64,000 nucleotides of DNA, from NCBI RefSeq assembly GCF_022201045.2, contig NC_068558.1:51749501-51813500 (forward strand), written 5' to 3'. Made by a program: the position numbers and the translations under genes. The stretch is from Citrus sinensis (taxonomy: Eukaryota; Streptophyta; Magnoliopsida; Sapindales; Rutaceae). This document shows, piece by piece, positions 34,480-46,173 of this stretch (position 1 is the stretch's first letter; every line of letters begins with the position of its first letter). The notes beneath the pieces are model-generated. The model worked only from the letters and a program-made list of their open reading frames with translations. It did not search any database and was not told the DNA's origin.

Positions 34480-35625
34480 GGTTCTTAATGTGGTTGAACC
34501 TTTCGTATGTGTTCAAACAAATAATACCACACGTAAAGTAATTAGTATCGGTATTGTAAATGTTAAGATGTTTGATGCGGTAGTTAAAGAACTAACTCAA
34601 GTTAAGCATGTTTCTAATTTCAAGAGGAACTTGATTTCTTTAGGAATCCTATATCAAATAGTGTTTGCGGTTAAGGGTGAAAAAAGGACATTAAAGATCA
34701 TTAAAAGTTTGATGGTGATTATGGAAAGTAGTAAGAATAATGGCTAGCATTTCTTACACGATAATACGTTGTTAGTGAAGTAAGAGTCATTAATCTTAAA
34801 GAAAGTAGGAATAAGTTAAGGCACTTAAGACTAGGTCATATGAGTGAAGGAGATTTAAAAGAACTACTAAAGCAGGGGGTGTTTGGTAATGAAAAGATAA
34901 TGTCTTTGGAATTATGTGAGAATGTACCCTAAGTAAGGCTTTTAGGATAAAGTTTGAAATGTAGTTCAAACTACCAAAGATAACTAGATTACTTACATTC
35001 TCAAAAAAAAAAAAAAAAAACTAGATTACTTACACTCAAATCTGTGCTAGTATGCACAAAAGAATTCTCTAGGTGGTGTTAAATACTTTATGTCTTTTGT
35101 TAATGATTTTTCTAGAATGGTTTAGGTTTATGTGAAAGCAAAGATAAAGTGTTTAAGAAGTTTAAAAACTAGAAAACTCTCTTTGAAACTTAGACTAATA
35201 GAAATATCAAAGTGCTTAGAACTAATAATGGACTTGAGTATTGTAATAAGTTGTTTAAGGATTTCTGTGCAAAAAAATGGCATTGTGAAGCACAAGACTA
35301 CTACATACACATCTCAACAAAGATGAACAATACATTAATGGACAAAGTTAGGTGTATGTTGATATGTATAAAACTGCCAAACAAACTTTGAGTTGAAATT
35401 TTAAACATTATATGTTATTTGGTCGACAAAAGTCCTTCAACTACCTTAAACTATAAAACTCCAATGGAGTTGTGGACAGGAAGATTGTTGATTACTAAAA
35501 ACTCAAAATTTTTGGTTGTCTAGTCTATTCTCATGTGAAACAAGGAAAACTTGATCCTATAGCTCAAAGAAGCAATTTCTAGGCTACTCTGATGGTGTTA
35601 AAGGTTATTGTTTATTGTTACAGAT
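34480..35625 (+). pseudogene. Decayed Ty1/copia gag-pol fragment
   Basis: Pieces in changing frames follow copia order. The pre-integrase region has ELTQVKHVSNFKRNLISLGI and TLKIIKSLMVIMESSKNNG, then HMSEGDLKELLKQGVFGNEK. The integrase core region has NDFSRMV, then a KNGIVKHKTTTYTSQQR segment, and finally PMELWTG-type and QFLGYSDGVKGY sequence. Many stops and shifts interrupt it, no LTR pair was found, and RT and RNase H are absent. An old, truncated copy. The stretch after it (about 35620-35700) includes AAGTGTACACAACAAGTAATAT, a phrase also seen in plant LTR-type repeats. Confidence 0.8.
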
Positions 35626-35699
35626 GTCAATGTGCAAGTGTACACAACAAGTAATATATTGATGAGTATATAGATCGTCTCCATAGGAATTGATGTTAT

Positions 35700-36690
35700 A
35701 GGATTTGGTACAACAATCTTAATAGTGCATTTCAATCTAAATTAAAATAAAATAATTAATTAAACTAATGAGCTAGCTAAATTAAAAAAAGCAAATAAAA
35801 AAATGCAACAAGAAAAATCTCTTACTTTAATAAAGTATGAGATTAGAAAATATAAAAAATACATACTCCAATGTAGTTTATTTTCTGTTATAGTGTATTG
35901 AAATTTGTGTTTTCTACCATTTAACTTACCGGTTACTTTATAAAGTAAGGAATTCCCTTACTAGAGGGACTACGTCACTAGTATTAGAAAGTCACACAAT
36001 GATATAATGACAATTAAAAATATTTTCATAATTTTACTGTTTATTTATTTCACAATCATACTTATTATTTTTCTTTCATTAAATCAAATTGTTCAAATAT
36101 ATCGCATTCTCTATCGCTAAAATAAAGAATAATTTCATATTGTACAATTTTAATAATTTATATTATAAACTTATTTATTCTCATTCTTTTATTAAATACA
36201 TGTATTTTTACTAAGCGATTTAATGCATCGTTGCTCTGTGTGTGTGTGTTTGCACGCGTGTGTGTTGTTTACTCTTTTATATGAACTGTCATTCACACAA
36301 ATATTTTATATTTATCATAAATTCATAAACTAATCTAAGATAACATTAACAACCTGATTTATGTTTAAATTTTAATTGCTTATATTCTTTTTAAATCAAT
36401 TATCTTTTTTAGATTATTCGATTAATGTCCCCGTGCTTCGATGTATAAGACATTAAAATTAGTTGCGATCACTTGGAGTGAAGGCAGAGGCGGCACATGG
36501 TCCAGGTCATCACTCACATAAAATAACGCAATCCGATAGAAGTAAATGTTAACGTTATGCTTAGCTTGACAGATAGATAAACAAATAGTAAACGAGATCG
36601 ACAAACACGTGAATAATAAATAACACCATTATTAATTAATTAGTGAACTATTTTGATACCCAGTGGTTGCGACGAAGCAGCTTCTCTCGA
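35700..36690. other. Intergenic DNA upstream of ERF 36792
   Basis: AT-rich with a short (TG)n near 36236-36249. No gene recognised. Confidence 0.5.
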
Positions 36691-36698
36691 GCTAGCTG

Positions 36699-36705
36699 TA
36701 TAAAA
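36699..36705 (+). promoter_or_regulatory. TATA box of ERF 36792
   Basis: TATAAAA about 93 nt upstream of the first ATG (36792). It supports that ATG as the start, since transcription would begin near 36730 and no ATG lies between. Confidence 0.6.
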
Positions 36706-36791
36706 ATGAAGAGAAAAGAAAATTAACCCTGATCAGGTAGTTGAATCATTAATTGCTGTATTATACTTTATCCATCATCTGCCTACCAAAA

Positions 36792-37277
36792 ATGCAGAAC
36801 AAAATTATTCCAGAGGCGAGTGGGAGTGGGCAGCAGATTCATACTCAGTCGGACGATGGTTATGAAAAAACAATGCTCTGCTTTATAAAGGAAGCTGGGC
36901 ATCGCGAAGGTACGGCGTCGCAAGATCAAAACGTGGTGGAGGCGCCTGATACCCAACCGCCGCCGGCGAAGAAGGACAGGCATTACAGGGGCGTGAGGAG
37001 GAGACAGTGGGGAACGTATGCGGCAGAGATAAGAGACTCTAATCCTAAGAAAAAGGGCGCAAGAGTTTGGCTTGGGACATACAAGACCCCTGAGGGTGCA
37101 GCGTTGGCTTATGATAGGGCCGCTTTCAAAATGCGCGGCTCAAAAGCTAAGCTTAATTTTCCCCACCTCCTTGAATCTGTGTGTAATGATGAGTCTTCTT
37201 CTTCGACAGAACGGTCCCGAGACCAAGCGGAGAAAGAGCTACAACGACACGTACTGAACACGGATGCTCTCATCTGA
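36792..37277 (+). CDS. ERF transcription factor with divergent AP2 domain
   Basis: 161-aa AP2/ERF protein starting [13 protein letters not shown] at the first ATG after the TATA box. The upstream in-frame extension has no ATG. The AP2 domain is at about residues 65-123. Its start reads [18 protein letters not shown] where all array members have RPWGKF, so Pro is replaced by Gln and Lys by Thr. The following loop has SNPKKKG, two residues longer than [22 protein letters not shown] and [16 protein letters not shown] are conserved. The [10 protein letters not shown]-terminus is absent. The C-terminus is short and charged ([14 protein letters not shown]). DNA-contacting Arg and Trp positions appear kept, so binding is plausible but specificity may differ. 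It looks like an older or faster-evolving array member. Confidence 0.88.
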   Translation: MQNKIIPEASGSGQQIHTQSDDGYEKTMLCFIKEAGHREGTASQDQNVVEAPDTQPPPAKKDRHYRGVRRRQWGTYAAEIRDSNPKKKGARVWLGTYKTPEGAALAYDRAAFKMRGSKAKLNFPHLLESVCNDESSSSTERSRDQAEKELQRHVLNTDALI

Positions 37278-39106
37278 TCTAGTTCTAGCTTGCGAGATTA
37301 ATCAGTCATATACCATTTATGAACGATGGACCCTCTTTTTGTCTTATTCATCTTAATGCGAGGGAAAAAAATAATAAAGAAATAAATAAATGAAAATGAA
37401 GTAGAAGAACCCAGATTCCAAATGAACAAATTGAAACTTGAAAAGGATCTTTCTTATTCTCGAAAAATAAGGGGCAATTTTAATTTTGTTTTATTTGAAT
37501 ATTATAAGTATGAATTTTAGTCCATATTACTACTCTTCAGAAGAAAAGAGGCAATCCCATTTTTTTTAAAAAAAAAAAATTACCGAGTAGTCCCAGTCGG
37601 GAACAAATTACGTAAGTTGATGTCACTTGAAAATTTTGTAAATAATACGTACTGTTCACAGATTATAATTTTATACGTATGCTTAAGAGAATCAAATCAG
37701 AAATCGCGTTGGAGACTGGAGATCCAATAAATAAATGGAAATTGCTTTCTGAACCACATATAATTATAAATACAAATAACCAACGATTAGGGCTCACTAC
37801 ATCTCATCTTATTGATAAGAGGTAATTGATTTCCTCATTTATGATGTTAAATAAAGAGATTTTGTTTTTTTTTTTTTTTTTCATGTTACAAAATCAAAAA
37901 CCTTGCTAAGTTCATCATATAACTATATGAATTATTAGTCTTTTTCAATTTGTTAATATCTACAAACTGCTGTATAAATTTTTTTGTACAGTCCAAAGTG
38001 GTGACTTACCTAATATTTAAGCATTGGTTTACGTGTAATATATTAAATATTAGTTAATAAGTGAAAGCAGTTAATGAAAATAATTATGTAAATTCTTTGA
38101 TGCTCTAACCAACCAATCCATTGATGATATGTAAGCTCAAATTGTTAAAAAAAAAAAAAAAAAAAAAAGTCGTACGATAATTTGTAATATATCTTATTGT
38201 TCACTAAGAAATAGATGGTTACATATTTAATTTGTTCAATATGAAATCAACCGTTACATATTTAATTCCTTTTAGTTCAATAACTTACTCTTGTCTGTTG
38301 AATCTTCCCATGTTTCAGAATCATAAATCGATAAAACTCAACAGCCACTTAATTAAAAAGCAACACATTATTATGCTTTCATAATTTGGGTTTAGGCCAT
38401 CTATTTATCTTTTTATTTGAGGGGGTGGGATGGGAGTATGCTTCGATGGATTTTAAGAAATAAAAGTTAAATAATAAAAATAAGAAATAATGCTTATACC
38501 GTGCACGGTCGAAGCATGTGGGGTATAATAATAAAAAGGAAAATGATCAATCACTAACCCTAAGTTTTCTCAATGCTCGATGAAATTCTTAAAACTTTGA
38601 ATTTTTTCACGCAGTCCCAGTTGAGGCACAGTTGCAGCAATTTCTCAAGGACATAATGAGTCAAGAGGAGTAATTGCAAAAATCTAGTTTAAGCAAACAA
38701 GAATAAATAAAGACAACCAATTGCAAATCAATTTAAATTCGGAATAGAACATGCTGAGAAAAATGAGATGCATTAATGCCTATAATGTTATAAAAACCAT
38801 TCTCATCACAGCATCCACATCGACCACTTTAATAAAGAAAATTACAAAGTCGAGTACCTAAATCTACTAATGAAAATTTTTTTAGCCGCATGACAATATC
38901 GGTTCTTACTCTTGCTAACTCAATAGAAATAAAAATGGGTTCTAGAAAGGTCATCGACTCTCAGATATCAGCGTCAACAATGAAATTCACTATCAAAGAG
39001 GATAGCCTTGTCCCAAGAGCATAAACCATCTAGTTGTTGGATTTTGCCATGAGCAAAAATGTAGCAAGTCACCTAATACAATAAGTCCCACATTCTACAT
39101 TTGTCT
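37278..39106. other. Intergenic DNA, nothing recognised
   Basis: Between the last ERF and the CSN7 3' end. AT-rich with A/T homopolymers. The part nearest 39106 would hold the CSN7 3' untranslated region. No other gene seen. Confidence 0.5.
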
Positions 39107-42100
39107 TCAGGATAACGGATGTCGCCTCCTGCATCTTCCCATTTGACAAGTCAAAAGCAACTTAAAAGGCAATAATTGATGTCCAAATGACTAACTACTA
39201 ACAAGCCCAACTCCGTAACCATATAATATTGACCTCCAAGTTCCAACTTTTTGAGTTGGAAGCTCTCGATAAAACATAATTCTTAGAGACAAATTTGTAA
39301 AGCAAAGGCACATTAAATTACCTCTTGGGCCGGCCACGATCTTCCTCATAATCCATCACTCCACCAGGTTCAGAGTAGATCTCCTCGTGCCCTCGGCAGT
39401 CAACGTCGGCCTGCTTACAGTGTGTAACTTCTGCCACAATGTAAGTAAGACACATCGACCAACAGATCTCGGCATTTGAATAGTTCTAAGCCCAAATTTG
39501 TGAGTAAAATGTTCAAAATAAAAAGCTCTCCATCTCCTCCTCTCATTTGACCGGCACACAGGAAAGAGCACCTAACTGCCCTTCCCCCAACCCCCCCCCC
39601 CTAACCCCCCCCCCCCCCGCGGCCGCCCCCAAAAATTAAAAAAAAATTCGAGAGGCTGAGAAGAGGAAAATAAAAGTTACAGTTGCAAAAGTATCATTCA
39701 GTATGCATAAAGTTCCCATCTGGTTCTTTACAAAAGCATTCAAAGAGGATAACCCATTGGTAAAGAGAAGCAACATACTATGTGTAATAAATCCTTGGCA
39801 TAATATAGAAAAATAACTAGTGAATCCATCACCCCAACCTTTGAAAAATGAAAACAAAAACAAAAAAAAATTCCCTCCAACTCTCATCGCCAGGCAACGA
39901 GTCCTTTCTCAGAATCAACATTCACAATGACCCCACATTGCATCAAAGAACTAAAAATTGCACAATATGGAATTCTGCTACTAAAAGCTCATGTAGGATT
40001 GACAGACAAAATATTAATAAATAAATTATGACATATTTTGTTTCTGTCTAGCCAATCAATTTATATATATGTTATCACTGTTCAATAAACTGAATTCAAC
40101 AGACCTTGTGCGAGAGGGACTTCTTTGCTTCTTCCACCTTTTCCTCAAGATCCTTCCGGTGTTTCTTGTCCATTTCATTCATACTATCTGCCCATTTTAT
40201 CTTTTCTTGGATTGATATTAGAAGATTGTCAGATGTAGTCAGCCTAGATTTACATTATACAGAGATGTTAGATACAAAGATCCATCAGATTGTTCAAAAA
40301 GATACTGTATGATAACATTTTTTACATTTTGCAGAAGGAAAGCTGAATAAAAGTTATGCCTCAAAATCAAATGGAACATCACTTGAGTTCAACTTGCCAG
40401 TCAAATTAAGCAAATACTAAGCAGTTGCCTCAGAAATCATTAAAAAAATAATCATCAACAGAAATAAATTAAAAGCAATATGATACAAAATTATAGCATC
40501 ATCTTTACATGCTAATAATATCAAGGTCAGAGGTGTAACAGGATTTTCTGTAATTGTTCACATGGTAAAATTCTTGGATGCAAATCAATAGTCATTTTTT
40601 AACAAAATAAAGCCAAGAACACAGAATTATTTTAAAGGCATTTGAATCAGAAACTTTACCAATTTGATAGGGTTTGAATCATACTCCCAAGCTGTCCAGG
40701 CCTCAGATCTCTTCCAGCTGCAAATTGGACCTACATCCAACAACAAGCAGTAGAGACTAGTCGAATCTGATACCAATTAGAAGAAGTCAAAGCCTAACGA
40801 GGACAGTGCATACCTCAAAGCATCTTCGCAACTGATCCAGCTTTCCTCTCACTATGCCCTAGCAGAAAGAAAGAAAATAAAAACTGGTCAGACCATCAGA
40901 CCATCTGCCCATTCCTCATTTCTTCCATATTTCCAGCAATAGTAACCCGACTTTCCTCCCCCTCAAGACAGAAAAGCAGTGTATATATTTCCAGAATGAA
41001 GAACTTACTGAAAACAAAGAGCTCTAAATAACCATAATGTGGTTGAAGTCATTAATTAAATTACTCAGGAAAAAAAAAAAGATTTCAAAGAAAATGATAC
41101 ATGAAATTTGAAACACCATTTGGATCATGCATCAAACATAACAAAAAATAGGACAATTCTTCCACATGTAAACAGAATACAAATGGCAAACCCTCTTTTC
41201 GATCAATGAAGATGCTTTTAACAAAATGAAAAATATGCTAAGACAAAGCTAATTGGGGCACAAATGCTCACAACAGAAGAATACTTACTGTATACATGCA
41301 CTCATTAATAAGAAAATCTTCAAGTTCTCGTACATTTGTAACATCTAACTCTTCCATCAATTCATCATAGGGTAGCACCTAAAAGAGGAAATCCCCACCC
41401 CAAAAAAAAGGCATGTCAGTTAAGATATAAGAAAGAATAACTGCAAAAGAGAGATCAATATAGAAGTTAAAAAAATATACAAAATAGGTCAGGATGTGCT
41501 CAAAAGAGATATCAATATTATGATTGTAAGATAGGAATACGGTTAAAATCAGATAAGGTTTGACCTTCAAGTAAACAACATTGCGTATGCATATACATAA
41601 AAGTCTAAAATAACAGGAATGTTAACTTTCAAACCTTTGTGAATAAATACAATACAAGGGCTTAGAAGTATGAGCCATAAAATTCCTTAACGTCATAACT
41701 CCAACTCTATGCCATATAAAATATCCAGTATATCAACATAATGCAAATAAAATGATCCAGTCACATCCAATTTTCATTTTCACTCCAACTAGGACAGGAA
41801 TCTGTAAAAATTATCAGGCGACTCAAAGAGACACAATATTGATTGTCATTTTGACAGCAAATACTAGAAAAAGACAATCTAAGACAGCCCAGAAATTGAC
41901 AGCTCAAGTCGTGCTCAAGTGCGGATGCCCACATTAATTTTCATGCGGACTCGGGAATCTACAATGTCGTAAAAGATTTTTTACTTGTGACCGTATCAAT
42001 TTAGGAAAGTAGGCTTAAGCTTGAGAGCTTGACCATATCAATTTACTTGGAGGAACAGTACCTTGTTCGTCTCAGCCAGTGTAAGCACAGTAAGCTGCTT

Positions 42101-42938
42101 CAGCTTGAGGACTTGATCAGGAACCAATTGTGGAAGATGGCCAGCATTATCTATAAATCAAACAGATTCAACTGTCAAAATCTCACCATAAAATGCCTTA
42201 CAGAGCATAAAGGAAAAACATAAAAGGAAGACCAAGGATGCGACGACAAAAGTAACCCCTAAATTTATTTTCTCAAAAAAGTTAGTTAGAAACAAATTCT
42301 TAAGTCCTGTTGACTCTCCACGTCACATCTGATAAACGAATAAGCATTATGAACATATAACCGAATAACTGAAAAGTGTTAAGTAACAAAGAGAAATATA
42401 GATTGAACGAATGAAAATTAGAACGCTTACTTTTGTAATCACTCCAAGTCCCATGTGCAAACAATCGAAGCATGTCAAGGTATTTAGAGTTTTCAGTTCC
42501 CTCAAACTGCACAAGTTATGTAGTCAAAACCATAAAAAAAAAAACACTAAAATCATATTGTAATTAGTACCGAGTATAAACCATATAACGAATATTAATT
42601 TCATTTCCTAATCATTTCCTCTACTTTCTCAAAGACCAAAACAGAAGGTAAACTTCTTATAAAACCACATAATTTAATCTCTAACTCAATCAACACAAAG
42701 TTTATGTATGTGTGCGTGTAACATAATAAAGAAATTAATGAATCTATAAAACCCTAAAAGAGTTGCACATTTCATTTACTTCGGCAATATTGGGAACGGC
42801 GAGAATCTCAGAGAAAGCAAAGAGCGAGGGTTGTGAAGTGGCTTCGACGATAACGGAGCCGAGAGCCGCGCCCTTCTGATTCGAAGCTTGCTTTACAAAG
42901 TGATCGATTAGCTCTGCTTGTCTTTGTTCGATGTCCAT
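39107..42938 (-). CDS. CSN7: COP9 signalosome complex subunit 7
   Basis: Reconstructed exons (high to low): 42938-42780, 42506-42431, 42150-42062, 41378-41289, 40858-40814, 40730-40660, 40243-40105, 39410-39322, 39128-39107. They total 780 nt, 259 aa. All introns are GT-AG and phases join. The product begins MDIEQRQAELIDHFVKQA and includes FEGTENSKYLDMLRLFAHGT, then LKLKQLTVLTLAETNK, GKLDQLRRCFEVQFAAGRDL and a charged tail ending RPKRRRHPLS, all closely matching plant CSN7. It is a PCI-domain subunit of the nuclear COP9 signalosome, which removes NEDD8 from cullins and represses photomorphogenesis; PCI spans about residues 40-160, followed by a helical C-terminus. Intron 7 carries long C/G runs. 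Retaining the last intron would end the protein at ...RPKR (TAA at 39318-39320, 253 aa). Confidence 0.95.
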
Positions 42939-43254
42939 CTTAAAATATGATTAAATCTACAGCGAGAATGAGTTTTTAGGTCATAAAGAAAACGCAAAAA
43001 AGGAAAGTTAGGGTTTCGAGTTTCTTCTCTATTAAACTGAACGGATCTTTAAGGTTTCGAATCTGTTTGTTTGCAAAAGTGAGATTAGATGAGAGATGGA
43101 TGATGCCTGTGGAAAAAGTTTAATTCTGGTTGGCACCATCGTTTGTAGAGGCTTTTTACAGGGTATCAAGGTGTCAGTGCTACCAAGCGCGGTAACAAAT
43201 GATGTGGCAAGATCTCACATCATCGCCATCGATACCGCTTTTTTAAAACAATCA

Positions 43255-43618
43255 AATTATTGCAATTAATTAAAAACAAAGTACATATTTGAAAATTGTC
43301 TTTATTATTGACTAAAAAATCGTTTAAATTCATTGAACAAATCAAAGAACAACTCATTTTAGCGGTTGAATTTAAAATAAAAAGAATTCAGAATTCTCAA
43401 ATACAGCCACTATGTGTCTAAACTTTTACCACTACTAATTATTGCAATTAATTAAAAACAAAGTGCATATTTGAAAATTGTTTTTATTATTGACTAAAAA
43501 TCCGTTTAAATTCATTGAACAAATCAAAGAACAACTCATTTTAGCGGTTGAATTTAAAATAAAAAGAATTCAGAATTCTCAAATACAACAACTATGTGTC
43601 TAAACTTTTACTACTAGT
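43255..43618. repeat. 182-bp tandem duplication
   Basis: 43255-43436 and 43437-43618 are direct copies (both start AATTATTGCAATTAATTAAA) differing at only a few positions. Located about 320 bp upstream of the CSN7 start codon. Confidence 0.95.
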
Positions 43619-43852
43619 AATTTGTCTCGCTCAGTTTGAGAAATGGACTCTAGGAACTGGGCAAGTTTTGCTGATTATGGGCCTAATACTGGAGCGACGC
43701 GAGCGCCTTTCGACCCAAATTTATAGGCGCCAGCGTGCTTGTGACTCACGTTACCTGAGCTAAAATTCACCAACAGAAATGTGCCACGTCGACAACACTG
43801 CCTATGAGTGGTTGCTTTTGTATACGAGCATGTTGGTGCAAATACCACTTAG

Positions 43853-44611
43853 ACTCCGTTTGGTACAACTTATTAAATAGAACTTATAACAATAAAGTTT
43901 ATAGGAGTAGAGCTTATACTAATAGTACTTTTGGACAAAAAGTCATTAGGTGTTTGGCTGTCAATTAAAAAGCTTTTTTTAACCATTAAATTGTTTGATT
44001 GTGTAAAACTAAAAGCGTTTTTGTGTAGTTAAATTACCAAAAAGGATATGTATTCATAATTATATAACATGTAACAAAATGCATTATCCAAGCTATCAAT
44101 TAATAAGAAAAAATCAGTTCAATCATTTCTATAATTTTCAAAATTAAAAATTGCATCATTGATGTATTCTCCCAAATAAATAAAATTATCAAAATTACAT
44201 GGCATGCTCCTCACCAAAAACGTTGGCTATGACTATGATTGCTCTCTCAAGTGTTGGGTATGTGTAGGGATTGCAAAATTAAAGTGTTGCCTATTTTTTT
44301 TTTTTAAAGAGAGAAAAAGTGAAGTGGCGGCAATAATTTTCGTTGGGTATGTGTTATACAAAATATGGTACTATGTAATTAGTGAAATATGTCAAGGATA
44401 TTTTAGATATTATATATTTTTTTGAAAAACTCTCTAACCTCTACTCTCAAAAACTCAAATTTTGGGTTTTTGCTAGTAGAGGTAAATTAGCTTATTTAAG
44501 TTAAAAAAAAAACTCTATTTAAAAAATAACCAAACACAATAAAAAATTTTAAAAAGTGCTTATAAAATTAAATAAGCACTTATACCTCTTAAATAAGTCA
44601 TACCAAACAAA
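43853..44611. mobile_element. MITE-like element with GTTTGGTA inverted ends
   Basis: The left end, CCGTTTGGTACAACTTATT, is matched inverted at the right end (AATAAGTCATACCAAACAAA). CACTTAG occurs immediately outside both ends (43846-43852 and about 44612-44618), suggesting a 7-8 bp target duplication and so possibly hAT. No transposase. Confidence 0.65.
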
Positions 44612-46173
44612 CACTTAGTGTCTCGCATAAATGACGACTTTTGGAGAGAGATCCTCTCCGTATTTGAGTTCTTATAAGTTTTTAAAGGTTATATACCATT
44701 CGTTTTTAGTTATAATGTATAAATAGAACCATAAATTATTTATAGTGATTGAAAATGGTATGCGGTTTGTTGATTGTTAAATAATAAATTAAAAAAGTAA
44801 TATTTTAATAAAAATAAAAATATAATATATTATAATACAATTGGATATTAAATTTAATATATTTTAATACAATACCATCATGTTGACACTGATATCGTGC
44901 TTTACACGAAAAGCACTTAAAGTGAGCGAAATAATTGATTAAAATTCTCTAATATTATATTGTGGAAAACTTCAATTGGTGATTAGTAGTTAATAAGTAA
45001 AGTATATCAAATTATTCATTTATCAATACAACTAGGGGATACGATATCCTCATCGTGATGGTTAGTTGCAATTCCACTAGTGGATTAGATCCAAAGATGA
45101 TAATTCTAATTTAAAATGAAGAGAGTTTTGTGTAATACAAATCTAGACTCGAAACTCAAACGTTTTAGTCGTTAAAGTAATAAAGTAACATAGCATTTGT
45201 GTTTTTTTTTTTTTATCTAAAATTTGAATTTGGTTGGAATATGAATTTGTCTGAATGCATATATTTGAGTGACATTTTTATTTTTATTTTTTAACATCTG
45301 AATATAAGTGTTAAGTTATTTGTTTTCTAAAAAAGATAATTGTTTCCTAAAAAGATAATGTCTAAATATGATAATGTATACCTTAATAAATCATAAAAAA
45401 ATATTTGACACATATATATTTTTTGACATTAATATATGATACTTATACTATCATGTTTAGTATATTAGATTATATTTTCTTGCTAATTACATTAAAAAAT
45501 TATTTTATCTTTTGAATCGAAATTAATGCATTAAATAAAATTCATAATCTATTATAAAAATTGTAATTACAAATACAAATAGATGAACATATTATAAAAT
45601 ACATTCACCTAAAGTCTTATTTTGTTTAAAATTCTCATTAACAAAAAAATAATAATAGTTAAACAGTAATTACAAAGGAAAGGGATAATTAAAAAAATGA
45701 TAAAAAGATAATCTATATAATAAGAAATATATACCTTCAATAAAAGTATTAAAAAGAGAGAATATAAAAGTTTTATTCAAATATTTTCATTCAGATAAAA
45801 GTTAATGTTTAACGTTTTTATTTAGACTTAAAAGTTTTATAACCAGATATAAGTTATAGAAAATAAATAAATTAAGAACTTTATATGTCTGAAAATATTT
45901 AAAATTTAGACTTAAGAAAAAAAAAAAACCTAAGAAAAGTTGAGAATTGAAAAGGCTGAAGGATTGTTTCTGTAAATTTCCCTAATAATATAATATTGCG
46001 AGGTCGTTTGGCGCGGATGATGGTACTCAACAAGGGTCGAGACAAACACGCCCTAATAAAGCCAACGGCGCCGTTTCGCAGTCTTACGTTTGAGCCTCAA
46101 AAATTCGAAAGAAGAATTTTGATCGCTGTCCTCTGAACACCTCGAATCGCCTCTCGCAAACGGTTGTTTGAAT

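Larger units (their letters stand above)
42939..46173. other. Divergent spacer between CSN7 and LCMT1
   Basis: Holds both promoters, a 182-bp tandem duplication (43255-43618), a MITE-like element (43853-44611) and AT-rich filler. No other gene seen; open frame 44204-44425 lies inside the MITE-like element. Confidence 0.6.

Noticed and set aside
36753-36791. Longer N-terminus for ERF 36792
   Set aside because: It would start at TTG; the first ATG after the TATA box is 36792.
39356-39571. 71-codon minus-strand open frame at the CSN7 3' end
   Set aside because: It reads the wrong frame of CSN7 exon 8 plus intron; the true exon frame gives the conserved CSN7 tail.
46168-46173. Start of LCMT1 two codons earlier
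   Set aside because: The upstream codon is TTG; the first ATG is at 46174.
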